Origin: an uncultured Demequina sp. | GTDB taxonomy: Bacteria; Actinomycetota; Actinomycetes; Actinomycetales; Demequinaceae | Assembly (NCBI GenBank): GCA_937925595.1 | Contig: CALALQ010000115.1 | Coordinates: 1 to 17,681 of the forward strand | Length of the DNA: 17,681 nt | Direction: 5' to 3' | In this document: in pieces, positions 13,660-17,681 of the stretch | Numbering within the stretch: the stretch's first letter is position 1 | How the letters are laid out: every line of letters starts with the position of its first letter | Notes under the pieces: generated by a model | Databases searched by the model: none | What the model was told of the DNA's origin: nothing | What the model saw: only the letters and a program-made list of their open reading frames with translations | Translations under genes and position numbers: made by a program

Positions 13660-14160
13660 TCAGGCTCCGGTGACCCAGAGCTCCCCTTCGCCGAGCTTGT
13701 TCAGCGAGGACAGGAACGCAGCCTCGTTGGTCGGGTCGATCCACAGGATGGACCCTTCAGGCTTCGGCTCGTCCGTGTACGGGTCGTATGCCGTCGTCAG
13801 AAGGATGAGCGGCTCCGCAGGGTTCCATCGGGCGATGCCGGCGGGTAGCTCCTTGTCGCGCAACGCCGCGTTCAGCTCCGCCTCCGACAGGTGAACGTCC
13901 TGGGAGGCCAGCTCTGCGAGCACGATCGCCTGGGCGCGTGCGGCGAGCGGGGCGAGCATGTCGATGCGAGCCTGCAGGTGGAGGTCGTCGGGGTGGTCGT
14001 CGTCGAGGTCGTTGTAGCCAGGGATGATCTCTCCGACGATGTCGGAGAGGCTGTCGGCGAAGATGGCGGCACCGTCTTCGGTGACCCATGCCACCATCCA
14101 CGACCCGTCTTCGGGGTGCTTGGGGATGTGGACGGCGTCCTGCGTGACGATTGCTACCAA
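13660..14160 (-). CDS. Hypothetical protein, 166 aa, TTG start
   Basis: The start is TTG at 14160, chosen because GGAGGA (14166-14171) lies at the right distance and no ATG/GTG fits. The protein starts MVAIVTQDAVHIPKHPEDGS, followed by an acidic segment IPGYNDLDDDHPDDLH, then helices (MLAPLAARAQAIVLAELASQ) and a C-terminal region with ILWIDPTNEAAFLSSLNKL. It has no membrane segment and no recognised family. It lies upstream of the LuxR gene on the same strand with a 157-nt gap, and is preceded by its own minus-strand promoter-like element. Confidence 0.7.
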   Translation of the reverse strand: MVAIVTQDAVHIPKHPEDGSWMVAWVTEDGAAIFADSLSDIVGEIIPGYNDLDDDHPDDLHLQARIDMLAPLAARAQAIVLAELASQDVHLSEAELNAALRDKELPAGIARWNPAEPLILLTTAYDPYTDEPKPEGSILWIDPTNEAAFLSSLNKLGEGELWVTGA

Positions 14161-14190
14161 GGTGTTCCTCCAGGTGGTTGCGGCTACCGG

Positions 14191-14225
14191 ACCCTATGCG
14201 CGAGCTCGCGCAAAGTGTGAGTCCA
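14191..14225 (-). promoter_or_regulatory. Bipartite promoter-like element, copy 8 (leftward)
   Basis: On the minus strand TGGAC (14225-14221), exactly 18 nt, then CGCGCATAGGGT (14202-14191). It is a diverged copy but keeps the exact spacing and the GCGCATAG core, and it faces the TTG-start gene about 30 nt further on. Confidence 0.6.
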
Positions 14226-14236
14226 CGCCGTGCAGT

Positions 14237-14249
14237 GCAACACGCCGCG
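14237..14249 (+). repeat. 13-bp repeat GCAACACGCCGCG, second copy
   Basis: Identical to 10568-10580. GCAGTGC also occurs near both (14232-14238 and 10590-10596). Both copies lie in the two longest non-coding stretches of the window, on either side of the block holding the sigma-like, LuxR-type and 13660 genes. Confidence 0.6.
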
Positions 14250-14361
14250 CTCCCGATAGGGCACATCAACCCGTGTGAGCGGCGGAGAGGGGTGGTCGGG
14301 TTCGCCCATGTTTTCCTCGCCAGTCGGTCTTCGTGCAAGCCCCGGAAAGGCACACGATAGA

Positions 14362-14378
14362 GCCCCGCGTGACGGGGC
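14362..14378. other. Hairpin in the 316-nt divergent intergenic region
   Basis: GCCCCG (14362-14367) and CGGGGC (14373-14378) pair with a 5-nt loop. The intergenic region 14161-14476 also contains promoter-like elements facing both ways (14191-14225 and 14396-14430) and the 13-bp repeat. Apart from these and a 39-codon unsupported frame from 14309, I see nothing in it. The hairpin could insulate the two divergent promoters. Confidence 0.45.
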
Positions 14379-14395
14379 GCTACTTCCAACCTATC

Positions 14396-14430
14396 TGACC
14401 GGCGCGTTTGGACACGACTGCGCATAGAGA
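14396..14430 (+). promoter_or_regulatory. Bipartite promoter-like element, copy 9
   Basis: TGACC (14396-14400), 18 nt, TGCGCATAGAGA (14419-14430). No gene ends here, so the first block is conserved without stop-codon use. The downstream gene starts at 14477. Confidence 0.75.
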
Positions 14431-14476
14431 CGGTATCCACCACCCCCACTCTCAACTCTGGTGAGGAACCTCTCTC

Positions 14477-15268
14477 ATGACCTCCGCTTCCGTCGCCTAC
14501 GCTCCGGCGTCCCTCCTCCAGGGCAAGCGCATCACCAAGCGCGGCTGGGTGACCCTTGTCACCTCCGCCGGCGCGCTCATCGTCGCCGCTGCCATCACCG
14601 CTCCCCCGATGCTCACCGCCACCGCCCGCGGTGCCGCCCTCGACGAGCTTGCCGCGTCGGAGCAGGGAGTGACTGCCGCGTACGCGGAGCTGACCGCGTC
14701 GTACACGGACCTGAACGAAGTCCGTGAGGAGGCAGCCATCGCCTACGACGCCGCCACTGATTTCCTCCGCGGCGCCGGCTCTGTCGCTGCGGTGAAGACC
14801 GCCCGTGCCGACCTCGCCGAGGTTGCGACCCTGACCGTCACCAAGAAGGGCGCGAGTGTGGAACTGCTGCCGGCAGGTCCCGCCCCGCAGACCCTTCCCG
14901 CGTCGATGGCTGCCGTCGCCGAGCAGGTTGAGGCGAACGAGACAGCCGCGTCCGAGCTGGTTGCCTCTGCCTCCGCCATCGCCGAGCAGGCAGGACTGGT
15001 CCGCGACCAGACCGCCCTGGTCAATGAGCTCATCTGGGCAGACCCCGCCCCGGCGACCACCGGCTCCGAGACGGACCGGTACACCCCGAAAGTGTTCAAG
15101 ACTGCGATCGAGCCCGGTGAAGAGCCTGTCCGCCCCGGCGTCTTCTTCCTGGCCGTGACCGCCGCGGTGCTCGCCGGGTTCTCCGCCCTCATCGCCGCCG
15201 CCTACATCCGCAAGCGCCGCGTCTACGGGCCGCGCCGAATCGGCAACCCCGAAGCGGGCGACCTGTGA
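14477..15268 (+). CDS. Membrane-anchored hypothetical protein with two transmembrane helices, 263 aa
   Basis: ATG with GAGGA at 14463-14467. A first hydrophobic helix at about residues 26-48 (VTLVTSAGALIVAAAITAPP) follows a basic N-terminus (QGKRITKRGW). A roughly 170-residue Ala/Glu/Thr-rich, probably coiled-coil segment follows, then a second helix at about 221-244 (VFFLAVTAAVLAGFSALIAA) and a basic tail (RKRRVYGPRR). By the positive-inside rule both ends are cytoplasmic and the middle is outside. It overlaps the next membrane protein by 4 nt, so the two may form a complex. Function unknown; a superinfection or envelope role is only a guess. Confidence 0.75.
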   Translation: MTSASVAYAPASLLQGKRITKRGWVTLVTSAGALIVAAAITAPPMLTATARGAALDELAASEQGVTAAYAELTASYTDLNEVREEAAIAYDAATDFLRGAGSVAAVKTARADLAEVATLTVTKKGASVELLPAGPAPQTLPASMAAVAEQVEANETAASELVASASAIAEQAGLVRDQTALVNELIWADPAPATTGSETDRYTPKVFKTAIEPGEEPVRPGVFFLAVTAAVLAGFSALIAAAYIRKRRVYGPRRIGNPEAGDL

Positions 15269-15684
15269 GCGCCGCAGCCCTCCGCCTTACCCTCACCAGG
15301 CTCAGCGCCGTTCTCGCGCACGGGTTCCTTCTGGTCGTCGGCGTCATCATCCTCGCCTTCGGCATCGTCGACCTGTTCACGATGCTGGCGCTGCTGTCGG
15401 CAGTCCTCACCTGGCTGGTGCTGCTGCCCGCATCCCGCAAGGCGTACGCCGCCCATGAGTACGAGGAGCACCGCCTCGACAAGCGCGCCGTCCGCCGTGT
15501 CGGCACCGCCGAGGGGTGGGCACGTCACCGCAACGCCCGGAACCGCGCCCGCGACCGTCGTGACCTGCACCTGCCGAAGAGCCACTTCGACCACGTCCTC
15601 GCCGCCTTCTCGACGGTGGTGTGGGCCCTCTTCTACCTGTTCATCGCCAACGCAGCAGCCATCGCCGCCGCCGCAGGCGCGTGA
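15265..15684 (+). CDS. Small membrane protein, three predicted transmembrane segments, 139 aa
   Basis: GTG start overlapping the previous stop (GTGA). Two adjacent hydrophobic segments at about residues 14-56 (HGFLLVVGVIILAFGIVDLF, LLSAVLTWLVLLPA) are followed by a highly basic cytosolic-type loop (KRAVRRVGTAEGW, RNRARDRRDLH) and a C-terminal helix at about 110-135 (AFSTVVWALFYLFIANAAA). No known family. Coupled to the two-TM protein upstream. Its stop TGA begins the next promoter-like element. Confidence 0.75.
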   Translation: MSAAALRLTLTRLSAVLAHGFLLVVGVIILAFGIVDLFTMLALLSAVLTWLVLLPASRKAYAAHEYEEHRLDKRAVRRVGTAEGWARHRNARNRARDRRDLHLPKSHFDHVLAAFSTVVWALFYLFIANAAAIAAAAGA

Positions 15685-15716
15685 CCCGGGAAACCGGCTC
15701 TCACTGCGCATGGAGA
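15682..15716 (+). promoter_or_regulatory. Bipartite promoter-like element, copy 10
   Basis: TGACC (15682-15686, its TGA being the preceding stop), 18 nt, TGCGCATGGAGA (15705-15716). The helicase ATG is at 15721, 10 nt after the GCGCAT core, the same distance as at 5071; GGAG of the block can act as ribosome-binding site. Confidence 0.75.
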
Positions 15717-15720
15717 CCTC

Positions 15721-17681
15721 ATGACTACTGTCACCGCACCGCCCGCCACCTCGGACGCCCTCGCCATCCTCAAAGAGACCGTCCGGCTCACTGTCGGTGA
15801 CCACGCCGAACCCCGTCCCGGGCAGGTGGCGCTGACCCACCAGGCGTCCAAGGCGCTCGCTCTGCACCGGCATGCTGCCGCTGTCGCCCCGACCGGGTCC
15901 GGTAAGAGCTACTCGCTGGGCGCACCCGCGTTCGAGCGTGCCGCCCTCTACGGCGAGCGCGTCATGATCTCCACCGAGTCCCTGACCCTGCAGAAGCAGA
16001 TTGTGGAGAAGGACTTCCCGAAGCTGGCTGAGGCGACCAAGGCGCTGTACGGCGAGGAGGTGACGTTCGCGGTCCTCAAGGGCACGTCGAACTACATCGA
16101 CCCTCGTCAGATGACGGCGACGGCCGCGCTCATCACGGGCGCTGCGGACACGAAGCGGAAGACGAAGGAGTGGCTGGACCTCGTCTATAAGGCCAAGCCG
16201 AACGCGGAGGTTGTCGCCGCCCTCGACGGTGCGGACTTCGACCTGCTCAAGAGCCTGGTCATGTGGTGCTTCACGCAGTACGACGATGACAACGCGGTCG
16301 GTGACCGTCACTCCTGCCCACTGAAGGTCTCCGAAGCCGAGTGGCGTCACGTCTCGGCGTCGTCGGCGGAAGCCGCGGGCGAGAAGGACCACTGGCTGCT
16401 GCCGAAGGCGGTCGTCGCCAAGGAGAAGGCGGCTACGGCCGACATCGTCGTGGTCAACCACACGCTGCTGGCGATTCAGGCTGCGAAGGGCATCAACATC
16501 GTCCTCGGCAACTCGAAGTACGGCCACTTCGACCACCTGCTCATCGACGAGGCGCACGCGCTTCCCGCGGAGGTCCGCAAGCAGGGCGCGTCGGTGGTCT
16601 CCGGCGGTGTGCTCATGAGCCTCATGTACAAGGTGGAGAAGCTGTCCGAGGGTGCGAACCGGTGGAAGCAGGACGGTCAGGTGCTCGCTGACGCCCTCGA
16701 CCGTGAGCTTCGCTCGTTCCTCGGCGGCGCCCCGCAGAAGAAGGTGGAGAAGGACGACGACCCGCTCGGGGATGTCGGTCTGATGCTGACGAAGTGGGTC
16801 AAGGACGCTCAGAAGCTCATCAAGCCTGCCACCGAGTCCCCGAACATCCGCACTATGCTCGACGGGAAGCGCACGATGCAGCGCACCGAGGAGCTGCTCG
16901 GTGCGATCGCTGACTGCTCGAAGTTCCGTGCCGGCGATGCCCGCTGGGTGGAGGTCCCGGAGAACCCTTCCGGCTCGAACCGCCGGTCGTGGGCGTCAGC
17001 GAACACGAGCCCCGTCAACGTCGGCCAGAAGCTGCTGAACAACCTGTACACTATCGACCTGCCCGACGACGCGGACCTCCCGGTCGGGGTGGACCTGAAC
17101 GAGCATTCCGTCACCGACGTGCCTCGCTACTCGCTCGGTGTCGTGGCTGTGTCGGCAACCCTGCCGGAGGGCTTCGCGTTCCAGGCGGGCCTGAACACGC
17201 AGGTCGTCGAGTACGGCTCCCCGTTCGAGGCTGCGTACGCCCAGTCGTCGCTGTTCATCCCGAACGGCATCCCGCACATGATGGCGCTGACCTCGCCCGG
17301 GTACGGTGGCCGACGGAAGTTCGACACGAACCTGCACCAGAAGTGGGCCGCGGAGCTTGCCCGCCGCCTCATCGAAGCCAACGGCGGTTCTGCGCTGCTG
17401 CTTGCCGCGTCGGCTCGCAGCGGGAAGTTCTACACGGAGCAGCTGCGTCGCGCGTTCCCGGGACTGAAAATCTTCTCCCAGTGGGACGGACCGACCGCCA
17501 CGTCCTCTGTGGACGAGTGGAAGGCGGACCCGTCGAGCGTCCTCATCGGCACCCGGTCGCTGATGACCGGTCTTGACGCGCCGGGTGAGACGAACTCCCT
17601 CGTCATCCTCGACCGCATCCCCCGCTCCCCCGGCAACGCTCAGGACGACGCTCGCGCTGAGGACCTGATGGCCCGAGGCTT
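15721..17681 (+). CDS. DinG/XPD-like superfamily 2 helicase, 3' end outside window
   Basis: Open for 653 codons to the window end. RPGQ (32-35) then APTGSGKS (56-63, Walker A), LLIDEAHAL with the DEAH box at 276-279, VVAVSATLP (motif III) and VLIGTRSLMTGLDAPGE followed by LVILDRIPRSP (motifs V-VI region, from 607) identify an XPD/DinG-type 5'-3' DNA helicase using ATP. Between Walker A and DEAH only two Cys are present (183 and 199), and KGTSNYIDP lacks the Cys seen in DinG's KGRSNYLC, so the four-Cys iron-sulfur cluster appears absent. The role is likely phage DNA replication, recombination or repair. It has its own promoter-like element directly upstream. Confidence 0.9.
   Translation, partial: MTTVTAPPATSDALAILKETVRLTVGDHAEPRPGQVALTHQASKALALHRHAAAVAPTGSGKSYSLGAPAFERAALYGERVMISTESLTLQKQIVEKDFPKLAEATKALYGEEVTFAVLKGTSNYIDPRQMTATAALITGAADTKRKTKEWLDLVYKAKPNAEVVAALDGADFDLLKSLVMWCFTQYDDDNAVGDRHSCPLKVSEAEWRHVSASSAEAAGEKDHWLLPKAVVAKEKAATADIVVVNHTLLAIQAAKGINIVLGNSKYGHFDHLLIDEAHALPAEVRKQGASVVSGGVLMSLMYKVEKLSEGANRWKQDGQVLADALDRELRSFLGGAPQKKVEKDDDPLGDVGLMLTKWVKDAQKLIKPATESPNIRTMLDGKRTMQRTEELLGAIADCSKFRAGDARWVEVPENPSGSNRRSWASANTSPVNVGQKLLNNLYTIDLPDDADLPVGVDLNEHSVTDVPRYSLGVVAVSATLPEGFAFQAGLNTQVVEYGSPFEAAYAQSSLFIPNGIPHMMALTSPGYGGRRKFDTNLHQKWAAELARRLIEANGGSALLLAASARSGKFYTEQLRRAFPGLKIFSQWDGPTATSSVDEWKADPSSVLIGTRSLMTGLDAPGETNSLVILDRIPRSPGNAQDDARAEDLMARG

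Noticed and set aside
14298..14316. GGGTTCGCCC resembling a tRNA T-arm
   Set aside because: Only a 3-bp stem with TTCG loop; no acceptor or anticodon arm can be folded around it.
14309..14425. 39-codon plus-strand frame in the divergent intergenic region
   Set aside because: No ribosome-binding site, ends inside the promoter element, and contains the 14362 hairpin.
15223..16557. Minus-strand open frame of 444 codons
   Set aside because: Antisense to the membrane protein and helicase, whose helicase motifs are unambiguous.
1..17681. CRISPR array, tRNA, rRNA or insertion sequence
   Set aside because: No regular repeat-spacer series, cloverleaf, rRNA-like stretch or transposase was seen on either strand.

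Overview
The window is GC-rich, densely packed DNA. Short genes overlap by ATGA, GTGA or TGATG, transcription units alternate in strand, and most products have no recognisable family. The few that can be named are a dUTPase, an MmcB-like PD-(D/E)XK protein, a DinG-like helicase, two HAD phosphatases, a small HTH protein and a LuxR-type regulator. This fits the early/accessory arm of an actinobacteriophage or prophage, possibly of a Microbacterium-like host (inference). No structural, integrase, tRNA or rRNA gene is visible.

Layout: 1-1138 (+) is the end of an operon with tandem small Cys-rich proteins and a 215-aa unknown. 1251-1700 (+) is dut, ended by a strong hairpin shared with a convergent operon. 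1826-4372 (-) is a four-gene operon coupled by ATGA overlaps; its last gene is a HAD domain of the RNA-repair-associated type fused to an unknown C-terminal part. A divergent promoter region lies at 4373-4468. 4469-10428 (+) holds a 40-aa ORF, MmcB, an unknown gene, a 50-aa ORF, a HAD phosphatase, and then about nine small unknowns including one HTH protein. 10429-14476 is a different block: a non-coding stretch with hairpins, a 124-aa protein with a possible sigma-region-2 resemblance, a convergent 819-aa LAL/LuxR regulator, and a 166-aa unknown. 14477-15684 (+) encodes two membrane proteins. From 15721 to the window end runs a DinG/XPD-like helicase, cut by the window edge.

The most striking signal is a bipartite non-coding element, TGACC-N18-(A)CTGCGCATRGAG. 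I count ten copies, eight on + and two on -, nine with exactly 18 nt between blocks and one with 17. They precede almost every transcription unit, often with the TGA of the first block serving as the stop codon of the previous gene, and two copies overlap back-to-back between divergent operons. It behaves like a phage-specific promoter family whose second block does not look like a normal -10 box. The LuxR regulator and the small sigma-like protein do not use it. Their upstream regions instead share (A/G)TCTAA(C/T) half-sites, suggesting a separate regulatory circuit embedded in the phage arm.
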